Source of the DNA: Bacillus dicomae
Lineage (GTDB): Bacteria; Bacillota; Bacilli; Bacillales; Bacillaceae_G
Direction of reading: 5' to 3'
Assembly (NCBI RefSeq): GCF_006494425.1
Contig: NZ_VHIV01000003.1
Location: forward strand, 310,001-374,000
Length of the DNA stretch: 64,000 nucleotides
How positions within the stretch are numbered: position 1 is the first letter of the stretch; each line of letters opens with the position of its first letter. Position numbers and translations under genes: made by a program. Shown piece after piece: positions 18,804 to 28,531 of the stretch. A model generated the notes under the pieces. The model was given only the letters and a program-made list of their open reading frames with translations. It did not search any database and was not told the DNA's origin.

Positions 18804-19307
18804 CTACAGATCGCGTACGTTCCAAACAATCTCACCACGTTCACCAAACGTACTGTGATGCCGCTTAAACCCTATCTTTTCTAATACCCGGAAAGACGCC
18901 GTATTCCAAGCGCCTACAGTAGACCAAAGTCTTTGGCGCCCCGTAGCAATCGCAGCCTCAAGCACTGCTGATGCTGCCTCTGTCGCATAACCCTTGCGAT
19001 GAGCGCTTTGGAACAACTCATATGCAATCTCTGGCTCTTCAAGCGTGGAACGACCGATGATTAAGCCACAGTATCCGATGAAATCCCCTTCTTCTCGCCT
19101 ACGTATAGTAAGAAGAGAAATACCATTTTCAGTTGCTTTCTTGCGCATTTCGATAAGATAGCTACGAACAGATTCAATGGTTGGCATGTCCACACCACGT
19201 TCACCAACTAATTTTCTCAGCCAGACTGCATCAGATTCCTCCCACATATTCAGGTCGAGTCGTTCCGTTTTTAGCTGGAATGCCATATCTTTAAATACAG
19301 CTGTCAT
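18804..19307 (-). CDS. GNAT family N-acetyltransferase (RimJ/RimL type)
   Basis: Acetyl-CoA-dependent acetyltransferase of 167 residues. It has the N-terminal LKTERLDLNMWEESDA of RimJ-like enzymes, IGYCGLIIG, the strand EPEIAYEL, the acetyl-CoA loop FQSAHRKGYATEAASAVL (equivalent of Q/RxxGxG/A, near 105) and NTASFRVLEKIGF. The substrate is unknown. AGGAGG lies 8 bases before the ATG. Single gene. Confidence 0.85.
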   Translation of the reverse strand: MTAVFKDMAFQLKTERLDLNMWEESDAVWLRKLVGERGVDMPTIESVRSYLIEMRKKATENGISLLTIRRREEGDFIGYCGLIIGRSTLEEPEIAYELFQSAHRKGYATEAASAVLEAAIATGRQRLWSTVGAWNTASFRVLEKIGFKRHHSTFGERGEIVWNVRDL

Positions 19308-19540
19308 AGCGGTAACCTCCTATTGATTTCACTGTACTACTTATAATAGTTTCGTACTTTACCATATGGGATACCTGCTTGATTCATACATTATTATTAT
19401 TTTATGCATAAGCAATTCCTCTGCTAAATAGACCTTGTTATCAAACTTCATTTTAAGTCTATAACATTTGATTTACACTTAATATTTAAAAATGTATTGC
19501 CCTTTCTTTTTTGTTAAAATAAAGAAAAGGAGGAATGATT

Positions 19541-20143
19541 ATGCAACGAATGAGTTTTGAACGCCCTACTGATTATTACGATGAAAGATTATATACTATC
19601 GATGAAAAAATTTGTGCCCTATTAAAAGAACGGAAAGAACTTTCAGGTGGTGATCCGGGTTTTCCACATGATGAAGCTATTTATAAATGGGCAAAGCAAT
19701 ACGGATTTTATCCAGACTATCTAAATTCACTATTCTCTTCCATGATGGACGAAGGTGAATTTAAACCTCGCGTCGAACCTATTACATTCAAAAAACATAT
19801 ACCTGTTTTTAAAACGTATGAACATAAAGGTATTATGTATACCGTAACTTTTATTCGGCAATACGCAAATGCTAGTGTCGTTTATTTATATAGCGATTGG
19901 GATTCCTCTGATGAAGTTTTTAATGAAAATAAGCCTCATAGTTTCTTCCAATTATCAATAGATGATACATATGACTGCTGGTCAGAAGGTGGTGGCGGCA
20001 CTGATGGACATTTTAGTCATCATTTCGTTATATCTCCTGCCCTTCCTGATAATTTGTCTGGAATTAGCTTTCGATTTAAAGAACTCAATATGCCGTTTCG
20101 GAAGGATCAAGCTGTGTTTGAATTTGAAATTAAGATAGATTAA
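19541..20143 (+). CDS. Conserved hypothetical protein
   Basis: Soluble protein of 200 residues, not recognised. Residues about 10-30 (YYDERLYTIDEKICALLKER) form an amphipathic helix somewhat like the first helix of chorismate mutase, but the rest is a beta-rich region with aromatic residues and a GGGGTDGHFSHHF loop near 145-157. The ATG at 19541 is chosen because AGGAGG stands 7 bases before it; the ATG at 19535 is too close. Flanked by convergent genes, so it is its own transcription unit. Confidence 0.65.
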   Translation: MQRMSFERPTDYYDERLYTIDEKICALLKERKELSGGDPGFPHDEAIYKWAKQYGFYPDYLNSLFSSMMDEGEFKPRVEPITFKKHIPVFKTYEHKGIMYTVTFIRQYANASVVYLYSDWDSSDEVFNENKPHSFFQLSIDDTYDCWSEGGGGTDGHFSHHFVISPALPDNLSGISFRFKELNMPFRKDQAVFEFEIKID

Positions 20144-20214
20144 TAAAGAAGCTGTCTCACAAGCCATTTTCCTGACTAAAATCCGTTTATTTTTACTTTT
20201 ATGTCCCTTAAAAT

Positions 20215-20252
20215 AATCAAGCCCCTTTCCAAACTGGATAAGGGGCTTGATT
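20215..20252 (-). terminator. Terminator between hypothetical gene and VOC gene
   Basis: AATCAAGCCCCTT and AAGGGGCTTGATT form a 13-bp perfect stem. On the minus strand GATTATTTTAAG follows, a moderate U tract, fitting termination of the VOC gene. Confidence 0.7.
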
Positions 20253-20283
20253 GACATCTTCAAACAATTACTCTTGTTGATTG

Positions 20284-20679
20284 TTATTGAACTTTCTTAC
20301 CATCTTTATAGTCAAGGCAGGATACTTCAATTAACAATCCATTAAACATTGTAAAATAGAAACCATAACTATTACCTCTCATTGCATACGGTTCCTTGTC
20401 TATTTCAATGTCACCAGCTACTAATCGATTATATGCTTGATCAACTTCACTTGAAGTATCCACTAAAAAACCAATATGAAAAGCTTCAGGATACATCACT
20501 TCCTTATTCCCCTTAAATGCTTTTGGATCGCTTAGCACAAGTATAAATCCACTCTCATCACTCATCACTACTAGTGCCTTTCCCTTTTGCTCCAAAAATT
20601 GAAAATCAAAAAATGTTTCAAAGAAATGTCTCGCTTCTGATAAATCATCAACACATAGATTCAAGTGATTCAACTTCAT
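20284..20679 (-). CDS. VOC superfamily (glyoxalase/bleomycin resistance-like) protein
   Basis: Small metal-binding-fold protein of 131 residues with the paired beta-alpha-beta-beta-beta units of the family: KLNHLNLCVDDLSEARHFFE at the start, EAFHIGFLVDTSSEVDQAY near 75, and a C-terminal GNSYGFYFTMFNGLLIEVSC. Ligand positions His, Glu (IEVSC) fit the fold, but the substrate is unknown. The ATG at 20679 follows AAGGAGATGAGCGA and is preferred over upstream in-frame starts at 20724 and 20718. Confidence 0.8.
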   Translation of the reverse strand: MKLNHLNLCVDDLSEARHFFETFFDFQFLEQKGKALVVMSDESGFILVLSDPKAFKGNKEVMYPEAFHIGFLVDTSSEVDQAYNRLVAGDIEIDKEPYAMRGNSYGFYFTMFNGLLIEVSCLDYKDGKKVQ

Positions 20680-20765
20680 TCGCTCATCTCCTTTTAAGCA
20701 GAGGGTATATAGACTCATTTTCATAACATTTAAATATGTAAGGAAAGATATTCAAGCGTTCCGTC

Positions 20766-20807
20766 TAAGACTATGCTTTATAGTCTAATACTTTTTTCTA
20801 TAGTCTA
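20766..20807. promoter_or_regulatory. Repeated TATAGTCTA elements
   Basis: AGACTAT (20768-20774) and ATAGTCT (20780-20786) form an inverted repeat, and TATAGTCTA recurs 20 bases later (20799-20807). This two-turn spacing, 85-130 bases upstream of the VOC gene, looks like tandem operator sites. The first pair could also form a hairpin ahead of CTTTTTT on the plus strand. Confidence 0.4.
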
Positions 20808-20882
20808 GAACGTTTTTTTATGAGTGCAATTCCATAAACCGTTCGACGTGAAATATTAATTTACCTATATAAAATAGCCTCA

Positions 20883-21587
20883 TTATTTATTTTCCAGATT
20901 GTGTAGAACCCACTCAATCAGGAAAATTGCTGCAGAGGTACGTTCTGTCGTATCACCTAAAAACAGTTTATTTATAAAACCTTCAAAATCAGTTGGTACT
21001 TTAGATAATGTTTCAATATACTTCAAAACAGATCCTGCTGGCGGTGTAGGCTTATTATTTACAGCCCATATCCCATCTAACAATGTCCAAGTTGAAGTTT
21101 GAACTATGTATGAAGCTTTTAACTCATCATTTGCTTTCAAAGCAGATTGAATTTTAATTAACGAACTATGCAACCAATGAGAAATACCCTTCATTTTGTC
21201 GCTAGAAACACGATAGTTTTCAAACTCAGATATAGCTATTCCCTTTAATTTTTTTAAGTCTCCACTTTTATCAAATAAAATTTCACCTTCTAAAAATGAA
21301 TATAGTTCCATCGGATTGTTTTTAAAGTTTACTTGAATTTGATTAAAATCTGCACTCTTATATTCAACTAAAATATCTTTTCTCGTTTCAGAATGAAATT
21401 TCTTCTTTTGCCCTTCTTCTAAAAGAATATAAAAATCTAAATCCGAATCAGGATATGCGTCACCTCTTGCGACAGATCCAATTAGCATGAATCCATTTAC
21501 TTTATCTCTAAATAAATATTCATTTAAAATTGTTTGTACCAATTTTTTATGTTTTTCATTTGTAATGAATGAAAAACTCTCCATCAT
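20883..21587 (-). CDS. Nucleotidyltransferase domain protein (ANT-like)
   Basis: Protein of 234 residues with the pol-beta-type nucleotidyltransferase signature GFMLIGSVARGDAYPDSDLDF near residues 33-52 (GS-x-ARGD with two aspartates for metal). The remaining helical region resembles aminoglycoside nucleotidyltransferases, but no substrate can be assigned and a resistance role is not demonstrated. Start chosen at 21587, 6 bases after GGGGG; ATGs at 21593 and 21584 are also in frame. Single gene. Confidence 0.75.
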   Translation of the reverse strand: MMESFSFITNEKHKKLVQTILNEYLFRDKVNGFMLIGSVARGDAYPDSDLDFYILLEEGQKKKFHSETRKDILVEYKSADFNQIQVNFKNNPMELYSFLEGEILFDKSGDLKKLKGIAISEFENYRVSSDKMKGISHWLHSSLIKIQSALKANDELKASYIVQTSTWTLLDGIWAVNNKPTPPAGSVLKYIETLSKVPTDFEGFINKLFLGDTTERTSAAIFLIEWVLHNLENK

Positions 21588-21605
21588 TTCCATCCCCCAT
21601 TACTA

Positions 21606-21647
21606 CAAAAAGAGGATACATGTTAGCATCTACAACATGTATCCTCT
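21606..21647 (-). terminator. Terminator of the heme monooxygenase gene
   Basis: AGAGGATACATGTT pairs with AACATGTATCCTCT (14 bp); on the minus strand TTTTTG follows. Confidence 0.9.
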
Positions 21648-21656
21648 ACTTATATA

Positions 21657-21983
21657 TTACGACTGTTGATAAGCCGCTTTCGATGACTTCACATAATAAA
21701 CTGCGTGATCCACATTAATGATATGATCTGGTTTTGGTTTACCACGGCCCGCTCTATGTCCAGCTAAGTGTTCCTCACTTGTTTCCCAGTTTTTCCATGC
21801 TTCTTCAGATTCCCAGCGAATCATAACGACTACTTCTTCGTCTCCGCGTCTTACTTTTTTCACAAGAACACTCAAGTCGATAAAGCCTTCAAATTTTTCA
21901 ATAATACCTTCTCCAGTGAAACGTTCTACAACTATATTTGATGTACCTTCTTTTACTGTAAATGTTTTCGTTTCAATAAACAT
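21657..21983 (-). CDS. hmoA: HmoA-like heme-degrading monooxygenase
   Basis: ABM-fold protein of 108 residues resembling Bacillus HmoA, which opens heme to release iron in the cytoplasm. Family segments: ETKTFTVKEGTSN at the start, VERFTGEGIIEKFEGFIDL, and VVVMIRWESEEAWKNWETS followed by EEHLAGHRAG, whose His lies where the IsdG/HmoA heme ligand is expected. The ATG at 21983 with GAGGGAG upstream is preferred over a GTG nine bases earlier. A Fur box 60 bases upstream supports an iron-related role. Confidence 0.85.
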   Translation of the reverse strand: MFIETKTFTVKEGTSNIVVERFTGEGIIEKFEGFIDLSVLVKKVRRGDEEVVVMIRWESEEAWKNWETSEEHLAGHRAGRGKPKPDHIINVDHAVYYVKSSKAAYQQS

Positions 21984-22040
21984 ATAATCCACTCCCTCTT
22001 TTTATTACGAATACTAGTATTCTTCTATTATAATTGATTA

Positions 22041-22055
22041 TGATAATTATTTTCA
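22041..22055. promoter_or_regulatory. Fur box upstream of hmoA
   Basis: TGATAATTATTTTCA matches the Bacillus 7-1-7 Fur consensus TGATAATNATTATCA at 14 of 15 positions. It lies about 60 bases before the hmoA start, so expression should rise in iron starvation. Confidence 0.8.
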
Positions 22056-22079
22056 ATTAAAAAGTTATAATCATTTGAA

Positions 22080-23300
22080 TTATGCTGTTTTCTCTTCAAC
22101 TGTCTCATCTAAAAATTTGAAATACGGAAGTAATATTCCTATTAAAGAAGTAACACATATAATCGTACCGATAATAAAGTATAGTGCTCTTATTCCCAAC
22201 ATTTCACTTAGTATGCCTCCTAATAAAACACCTAACGGCATAGCGGATCGTATGAAAAATAATCGTACTGAAAATATTTGTCCTATCATATTGTTCGGAA
22301 CTGACTGTTGGCATATCGTTGTGTTATAAACATTGAAAAAGGCAATACAAACACCTGCAACTATTTCAATTATTATCGCCATTACAATACTGTGGTTAAA
22401 ACCTAGCGAAATGTATGTGAGTCCCCCGATAAACAATCCTCCAAGCATAAGTATACGCCTGCTTTTATATGTTACTTTTCCGACTAGTATAGATCCAACT
22501 ACATAGCCAAGCGGGAATCCGGCCATAAAATAACCAAATTCCGCATATCCCGCTGACAGCTCGTCTTTTATATAAGGAAGATTTGTAACCATCGTTACCC
22601 CAACTCCAAATTGCACGAAAGTAAGAAATATACCGAGCCAAACGATGATTGGTTTTGTAAAAAAATATGTAAAACCGTGAAGAAACTGTCCAAGCCACGT
22701 TTTCCGAATGGATTGTGACGTTCTATTTTCTTTTATATAAAGTAAGAAAGTACCACTAACAAATAAACAAATGCATACGAAGAATAATGCAAGTTTTGTT
22801 CCAATCCAATGAATGACTACTCCGCCTAATACTGGCGCAATAAACATCATAAGGCGAGTCATTCCATCAATGTACGCATTTGCATCTTGAAGTTGTTCTT
22901 TCTTTACAATGCTCGGTGTAATTGCTTGACTTGCAGGTGTATAAAGTGGTGTAATAAGTCCCACTACAATTTGAACAACATAAATGTGCCAAACTTCTAT
23001 ACTACCTAAAACTAGCATCACCAAAGGTAATAAGAATACGGACGCTCGTATCCATTGTGAAAAAATCATAATCCACTTCCGACTCCATTTATCAATAAAC
23101 GGGCCACTGATTAATTGCAGTATGAGTGATGGGATGAAATATAATAGCCACATACTACTTAAAGCCATTTCCGATCCTGTTAACTCATATACTAGAATTG
23201 AATTACATAACGTTCCGAACCCCCCTCCTAATTCTGAGATTGCACTACCAATCCACATAAAAAAGAACGAACGATTTTTCAATACATTTTTCAATTTCAT
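22080..23300 (-). CDS. MFS transporter
   Basis: Major facilitator superfamily protein of 406 residues with 12 predicted membrane helices, resembling macrolide/drug exporters of the MefA type (SFFFMWIGSAISELGGGF at the N-terminus, FIDKWSRKWIMIFSQWIRA as the loop 2-3 motif, ITPLYTPASQAITPSIV). Substrate unknown. The ATG at 23300 has only a weak GGTG upstream. It lies 51 bases after the ArsR-type regulator gene in the same direction, so the two probably form an operon. Confidence 0.85.
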   Translation of the reverse strand: MKLKNVLKNRSFFFMWIGSAISELGGGFGTLCNSILVYELTGSEMALSSMWLLYFIPSLILQLISGPFIDKWSRKWIMIFSQWIRASVFLLPLVMLVLGSIEVWHIYVVQIVVGLITPLYTPASQAITPSIVKKEQLQDANAYIDGMTRLMMFIAPVLGGVVIHWIGTKLALFFVCICLFVSGTFLLYIKENRTSQSIRKTWLGQFLHGFTYFFTKPIIVWLGIFLTFVQFGVGVTMVTNLPYIKDELSAGYAEFGYFMAGFPLGYVVGSILVGKVTYKSRRILMLGGLFIGGLTYISLGFNHSIVMAIIIEIVAGVCIAFFNVYNTTICQQSVPNNMIGQIFSVRLFFIRSAMPLGVLLGGILSEMLGIRALYFIIGTIICVTSLIGILLPYFKFLDETVEEKTA

Positions 23301-23351
23301 ACACCAACTTTTCTCTTAAATTCCTCCCTTTATGTACATTCTTGTTGTATA

Positions 23352-24395
23352 TTATCTATTTAAAAACACATCTAATTCTTTCGCTAACGATTGTACTGCT
23401 TTCTTTCTTAATACATATTTCCCGTCATGTATATCCACTAACTTCGCTGCACGTAGCAATTTCAAATGATGGTGTACAGTCGATTTACCGAGTTGCAGTC
23501 TTTCTGTAATTTCCTGCAATGTTCGTTCTTTTTCGAACAACATTTTTACAATGCGTAACCTCGCTTCATCTCCAAGAGCTTTATGTTTTTGAACTAAAAA
23601 ATAATTCGGTTCATATGAATCTTCAGGATGGATACTTTCGTTTGCAACTGGGTAATGAAATACTTTCGTATCTTCAATATCCGCTTCAATATTCCACGGT
23701 CTGTACGTCATTTGCGGTATAAGAAGTACGTAATGAATACTTGGTTCTGGCATATAATTAACGCCACCTGTAGCCCACTCGACAAATTCTTCTGATTTCA
23801 TCTTTTTCTTCATTTCAATCTTTGCTTCATAATCTCGTTTTAATATAGAAAGCATTTCTTCTTCCTCTTTCTGAATCACGCTCTCATACCACCCTGTCAT
23901 AACAGCAATTAAATGGGATTTCAACACTTGCACATCAACATCACATATAAAACGAATATAAGTAGAGAAAAATTGATGTTCTTGTGTCAGTTCCATTAAT
24001 TCATGTATTGCAGCTACGTCTCCACTTGCTGCTAAACGTCTTTTCTTCTCATATTTCTCCCCTAAAAACGGTAAACATTTATACTTCAAATTTTCTTCTG
24101 AAAGTGAATCAATTTTAGCATGAAACTGCGATACATCCTGAATGTCTTCTTCATACAACACTTGAAGTAATGCTTTCCACGTATTATGTTCTTCGACAAA
24201 TTGTAAGTGCTCTCTCATTTCTTCTGTTAATGATTTCTTAATTTCTTCCCATTCATTTTGACTCTTTTCAAGAGTATCAATTAACCTCTTATGAGTAATT
24301 GCTGCAATGCCAAGCGCACATTCGAAAAGTATCGAATATTTCACTTGAACGTTATAAGTTTCCCTTTTTCTACTCGTTATGTGATAGACCTCCAT
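23352..24395 (-). CDS. ArsR-type helix-turn-helix regulator with long N-terminal domain
   Basis: Regulator of 347 residues, far longer than a plain ArsR protein. The first 250 residues are a mainly helical domain of unknown function like DUF5937 or related. The last 70 carry an ArsR winged helix (KALGDEARLRIVKMLFEKER, then ERLQLGKSTVHHHLKLLRAAKLV). The ATG at 24395 has AAGGAGGGG upstream. Two tandem dyads at 24428-24466 suggest autoregulation; the MFS exporter downstream is the likely target. Confidence 0.82.
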   Translation of the reverse strand: MEVYHITSRKRETYNVQVKYSILFECALGIAAITHKRLIDTLEKSQNEWEEIKKSLTEEMREHLQFVEEHNTWKALLQVLYEEDIQDVSQFHAKIDSLSEENLKYKCLPFLGEKYEKKRRLAASGDVAAIHELMELTQEHQFFSTYIRFICDVDVQVLKSHLIAVMTGWYESVIQKEEEEMLSILKRDYEAKIEMKKKMKSEEFVEWATGGVNYMPEPSIHYVLLIPQMTYRPWNIEADIEDTKVFHYPVANESIHPEDSYEPNYFLVQKHKALGDEARLRIVKMLFEKERTLQEITERLQLGKSTVHHHLKLLRAAKLVDIHDGKYVLRKKAVQSLAKELDVFLNR

Positions 24396-24427
24396 TTTTA
24401 TCCCCTCCTTGTTTGCTATATATTAAA

Positions 24428-24466
24428 TTCTATATTTATTGAATTTTACCTTCTATATTTTTAGAA
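24428..24466. promoter_or_regulatory. Tandem operator-like dyads
   Basis: TTCTATATTTATTGAA (24428-24443) and TTCTATATTTTTAGAA (24451-24466) are 16-bp imperfect palindromes spaced 23 bases centre to centre. They lie between the ArsR-type gene and the nucleoside transporter and could affect both. Confidence 0.6.
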
Positions 24467-24559
24467 TTTATAAAATTCAAGTTGAAATACACTCATTCTA
24501 AATTAAGAAGAATAGGAGCTTTTTTATATACAAATAATAATCTTCAAGGAGTTGTTGAT

Positions 24560-25753
24560 ATGCACTTTATATTAAATATGTTAGGAATTTTCGTAGTCAT
24601 ATTAATTGTTTTCTTATGTTCGCCTAATAAAAAACATATAAAATGGAGACCAATTGTTATTCTTATCATATTGGAGCTCTTTATTACATGGTTTATGTTA
24701 GGCACGAAACTAGGCAGTATTATCATTAATAAAATTGCTTCATTTTTCAGTTGGCTACTGGCATGTGCGAATGAAGGTATTCGATTTGCATTCCCTTCAG
24801 CTATGGACAGTCCACACATTGATTTCTTTTTTAGCGCATTACTTCCTATCATTTTCGTTATTACTTTTTTCGATATTCTTTCTTATTTCGGAATCTTAAC
24901 TTGGATTATTGATAAAGTAGGTGCAGTTATTTCAAAGATTTCTCGTTTACCAAAGTTAGAAAGCTTCTTTTCCATTCAAATGATGTTTTTAGGAAATACG
25001 GAAGCACTTGCGGTTGTTCGTGATCAATTATCTGTTTTAAAAGAAAATCGTTTGCTGACTTTTGGGATTATGAGTATGAGTAGCGTCAGCGGATCTATTC
25101 TTGGTGCCTACCTATCAATGGTTCCGGCAACATATATTTTCAGCGCAATACCTTTAAACTGTATTAACGCCTTAATTTTAGCCAATGTATTAAATCCTGT
25201 GGAAGTTTCGAAAGAAGAAGATGTTGTTTACACACCTTCAAAACACGAAAAAAAGGATTTCTTTTCCACTATTTCCAACAGTATGTTAGTCGGGATGAAT
25301 ATGGTTATCGTTATTTTGGCTATGGTAATTGGTTATGTAGCATTAACTGCATGTTTAAATGGGATTTTAGGATTTTTTGTAACAGGTTTAACAATTCAAA
25401 AAATCTTCTCCATTATCTTTAGTCCTTTCGCTTTTTTACTCGGTTTATCGGGCAGTGATGCTATGTATGTAGCTGAATTAATGGGGATCAAAATAACGAC
25501 GAATGAATTTGTTGCAATGATGGATTTAAAATCAAACTTAAAGTCTTTACAACCACATACGGTTGCGGTTGCAACAACCTTTCTAGCTTCTTTTGCTAAC
25601 TTTAGTACAGTGGGTATGATTTATGGAACTTACAACTCATTATTTGGCGGCGAAAAATCATCAGTCATCGGGAAAAATGTTTGGAAGCTTCTTGTGAGCG
25701 GAATGGCTGTTTCCTTATTAAGCGCTATGCTTGTTGGGCTTTTTGTATGGTAA
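24560..25753 (+). CDS. NupC family concentrative nucleoside transporter
   Basis: Membrane symporter of 397 residues that imports nucleosides with protons or sodium. It has about ten helices and family motifs: IQMMFLGNTEALAVVRDQL (about 160), MSSVSGSILGAYLSM, FLLGLSGSDAMYVAELMG, and the C-terminal SFANFSTVGMIYGTYNSLF, which corresponds to the SFANF(S/G)SIG nucleoside-binding motif. The ATG at 24560 with AAGGAG upstream is preferred over a frame starting 78 bases earlier. Monocistronic. Confidence 0.9.
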   Translation: MHFILNMLGIFVVILIVFLCSPNKKHIKWRPIVILIILELFITWFMLGTKLGSIIINKIASFFSWLLACANEGIRFAFPSAMDSPHIDFFFSALLPIIFVITFFDILSYFGILTWIIDKVGAVISKISRLPKLESFFSIQMMFLGNTEALAVVRDQLSVLKENRLLTFGIMSMSSVSGSILGAYLSMVPATYIFSAIPLNCINALILANVLNPVEVSKEEDVVYTPSKHEKKDFFSTISNSMLVGMNMVIVILAMVIGYVALTACLNGILGFFVTGLTIQKIFSIIFSPFAFLLGLSGSDAMYVAELMGIKITTNEFVAMMDLKSNLKSLQPHTVAVATTFLASFANFSTVGMIYGTYNSLFGGEKSSVIGKNVWKLLVSGMAVSLLSAMLVGLFVW

Positions 25754-25765
25754 ATACTTTTTAAA

Positions 25766-25800
25766 ATAAAAGACACCCAAACGAATTGAGTGTCTTTTAT
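25766..25800. terminator. Bidirectional terminator, nucleoside transporter and proA
   Basis: ATAAAAGACAC and GTGTCTTTTAT pair across a 13-base loop with T/A tracts on both sides, between two converging genes. Confidence 0.88.
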
Positions 25801-25802
25801 TT

Positions 25803-27050
25803 TTATTTTCGAATTTGTCCATTTCCACGAATCACATATTTTGTGGAAGTTAATGCTGGAAGCCCCATTGGTCCTCTTACGTGTAGCTTTTGTGTACTGA
25901 TGCCAATTTCTGCGCCGAATCCGAATTCAGATCCATCAGTAAAACGAGTTGATGCATTATGATAAAGTGCCGCCGCATCAACAGAAGTGAAAAATTTGCT
26001 GACGTTTTCCTCGTTTTCTGAAATAATCGCTTCAGAATGCATAGATCCATACGTATTTATGTGATGAATCGCTTCTTCTATAGAAGAAACTACTTTAACT
26101 GCTAGCGTGAGAGATAAAAATTCTGTCCCCCAGTCTTCTTCTGAAGCAAGTACAATTGAAGAATCCATTGCCAATGCTTTTTGATCACCACGTAGCTCCA
26201 CACCTCTTTCCTTCAAAGAAGAAAACAACTCGCTACCATATTGCTGCACCCAGTTCTCATGAAGTACAATCGTTTCAATGGCATTACATACAGATGGACG
26301 CTGCGTTTTTGCATTTATAATGATATCAATTGCCATTTGCGTATTTGCTGTTTCATCAATGAAAATATGACAATTTCCTGCACCTGTTTCAAGTACCGGA
26401 ACAGACGCTTCTCTCACTACCGTATCAATTAATTGTTTGCCTCCTCTTGGAATAAGAACGTCGAGGTAATCATTCATTGTAAACAACTGCTTTGCACTAT
26501 CCCGTGTTGTATCTTCTATAAGCTGTACACTTTCTGGAGGCAAGCTTGTTTGTTTGAGCGCTCGGTGAATAACGGCAACGATAGCTTTGTTAGAATGGAT
26601 AGCAGAAGAACTACCACGTAATATAACTGCGTTTCCTGTTTTTAAACAAATTGTAGCAGCATCTACTGTTACATTCGGCCTTGCCTCGTAAATCATCCCA
26701 ACAACACCAAGTGGTACGCGCATTTCCTGAATAGATAGTCCATTTGGTCGCTCCCATTTACTTACACATTCTCCAACAGGATCCCGTAATTCAATTAACT
26801 GCTTAATTCCCTCTGCCATATCAATAATACGCTGCTCAGTCAGCATAAGACGATCAAGGAGAGAATCGGAAAATCCTTTCGCCTTACCTTCTTCAATATC
26901 CCGCTTATTTTCTTCTAAAATATAAGCTGTTTCTACTATTAACTGATCAGCTATTGCGGAAAGTGCTTCGTTTTTTTGATCCGTATTTTTAAGCACAAGT
27001 TCTCCAGCGATTTCTTTCGCTTTTTTTCCCTTTGCCAACACTTCATTCAT
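25803..27050 (-). CDS. proA: Gamma-glutamyl phosphate reductase ProA
   Basis: Second enzyme of proline synthesis: reduces gamma-glutamyl phosphate to glutamate semialdehyde with NADPH. 415 residues, standard length. Family segments: [43 protein letters not shown], and the active-site cysteine in [12 protein letters not shown] near residue 255. The ATG at 27050 follows AAGGAGG and is preferred over a longer frame that would begin inside proB. It lies 31 bases after proB under the same T-box. Confidence 0.96.
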   Translation of the reverse strand: MNEVLAKGKKAKEIAGELVLKNTDQKNEALSAIADQLIVETAYILEENKRDIEEGKAKGFSDSLLDRLMLTEQRIIDMAEGIKQLIELRDPVGECVSKWERPNGLSIQEMRVPLGVVGMIYEARPNVTVDAATICLKTGNAVILRGSSSAIHSNKAIVAVIHRALKQTSLPPESVQLIEDTTRDSAKQLFTMNDYLDVLIPRGGKQLIDTVVREASVPVLETGAGNCHIFIDETANTQMAIDIIINAKTQRPSVCNAIETIVLHENWVQQYGSELFSSLKERGVELRGDQKALAMDSSIVLASEEDWGTEFLSLTLAVKVVSSIEEAIHHINTYGSMHSEAIISENEENVSKFFTSVDAAALYHNASTRFTDGSEFGFGAEIGISTQKLHVRGPMGLPALTSTKYVIRGNGQIRK

Positions 27051-27081
27051 TTTTATTTCCTCCTTTTTAACATCACTATTC

Positions 27082-28185
27082 TTAAAGTGAAACCCAATAA
27101 TCCCTATGGATGACTTCATAGCTATGCCTTTCGCCTCTTGCTTGAATATGTTGGCTTTGCATACCTTTTACATCTTTTAGTTCCTCAGCACTATATGTGC
27201 ATTGCCCTTTTCCAATTACGCGCCCTTGTTGCGTCATTACTTCTACGACATCGCCAACTCTGAAAAATCCTGACACATTCGTAACGCCAGCAGGAAGAAG
27301 ACTCTTGCCATGCTGAATGATAGCTGTAGCTGCTCCGGCGTCTATTTCAATTTGTCCGCTAACAAGCGAATGCAAGGCGATCCATTGCTTATTCATCTTC
27401 ATTTCTTTTTGAGGAGCATTTCCGACATACGTACCATCACCTTTACCCTTCAAAACATCTACAAACTTCTCTTGTCCACGTCCTGTTCCGATAAATACAC
27501 TTACCCCAAGAGATAGTGCTGTCTTCGCAGCATCAATTTTTGATTTCATACCGCCAGTCCCAAGTTTTGAGCCAGCATCTCCTGCAAGAGAAGCGATTTC
27601 TTCTGTAACTTCAGGAAGGAAATAATATTTTTTCGCATCCTCATTTTTCTGAGGATTTTTGTCATATAAACCGTTCACATCTGTAAAAATCATAAGCATA
27701 TCCGCCGAAACAAGTCCGCTTACTAAAGCTGACAGCATATCATTATCACCAAACGTCAGCTCCTCTAAAGAGATGGAATCATTTTCATTAATGATTGGAA
27801 GAGCAGAACGGTTTAGTAACTCTCCTAAAGTAGCGTATGCGTTACTATATTGTTCTTTTCTAGAAAAATCACTTCTCGTCAGCAAAAGTTGCGCAGTAAC
27901 GATACCATATTTACGGAATTCCTCCGTGTACGCCTGCATTAACAAACTTTGTCCGACAGCCGCAGCAGCCTGTTTTCCTTTAATTGTTACAGGTCTGCTA
28001 GGATATCCTAGAGCAGAAAAACCTGCAGCGACGGCCCCTGATGTAATTAACAAAACTTCATGCCCTTCCTCTTTCAATCGAGCCAATGCGGCAACATGAT
28101 CTGAAAGTTGTTCTTTAGAAATGCCTCCGTGACTATCTGCCAAAGAACTACTTCCAATCTTTACAACAATGCGTTGTTTTTTCAC
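27082..28185 (-). CDS. proB: Glutamate 5-kinase ProB
   Basis: First enzyme of proline synthesis, phosphorylates glutamate. 367 residues: an amino-acid kinase domain ([11 protein letters not shown] at the N-terminus, [18 protein letters not shown] near 145, [12 protein letters not shown] near 215) and a C-terminal PUA domain from about 275. The start is a GTG at 28185 behind GGGGGAT (7 bases). Transcribed from a T-box leader with a proline specifier, followed by proA. Confidence 0.96.
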   Translation of the reverse strand: MKKQRIVVKIGSSSLADSHGGISKEQLSDHVAALARLKEEGHEVLLITSGAVAAGFSALGYPSRPVTIKGKQAAAAVGQSLLMQAYTEEFRKYGIVTAQLLLTRSDFSRKEQYSNAYATLGELLNRSALPIINENDSISLEELTFGDNDMLSALVSGLVSADMLMIFTDVNGLYDKNPQKNEDAKKYYFLPEVTEEIASLAGDAGSKLGTGGMKSKIDAAKTALSLGVSVFIGTGRGQEKFVDVLKGKGDGTYVGNAPQKEMKMNKQWIALHSLVSGQIEIDAGAATAIIQHGKSLLPAGVTNVSGFFRVGDVVEVMTQQGRVIGKGQCTYSAEELKDVKGMQSQHIQARGERHSYEVIHRDYWVSL

Positions 28186-28271
28186 TTTTTTATCCCCCAA
28201 GTCTAAAATCAAAGTTTTTTATACATTACACTTCTATTCTCATCAGTGCTGTATCTAGCCTATTTAAGAGC

Positions 28272-28525
28272 AAAATAAAAATGACCGCTTCGCCCTTAAT
28301 AAAATAAAAAGGACGAAACGGTCATTGTTCCGCGGTACCACCTTAATTGATATACATAGATATCCACTTGGTGCCTATAACGCAGGCGAACGCTTAAACT
28401 TTCATTTAAGACTCAGGGATAGGTTCGATACATTCTATACGAGGAATCTTTCAGCCGGTGAATTCCACTCTCTTTCGCAAGAAGACATATGTACTATTTC
28501 CCTTCAACGATTTTTAATCTAATTT
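28272..28525 (-). promoter_or_regulatory. Proline-specific T-box leader of proBA
   Basis: Reading the minus strand, the conserved T-box sequence AAGGTGGTACCGCGG occurs at 28344-28330. It is followed by a terminator: AATGACCGTTTCGTCC pairs with GGGCGAAGCGGTCATT and TTTTATTTT follows. In Stem I the element CGAACCTATCC places the specifier codon CCU (28423-28421), a proline codon, directly after GAA and before A. Uncharged proline tRNA should therefore permit read-through into proB and proA. Confidence 0.95.
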
Positions 28526-28531
28526 TTTTAT

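Noticed and set aside
20883-21587. Assigning the nucleotidyltransferase as an aminoglycoside resistance gene
   Set aside because: Only the general GS-x-x-RGD-SDLD signature is visible; substrate and resistance cannot be inferred from that.
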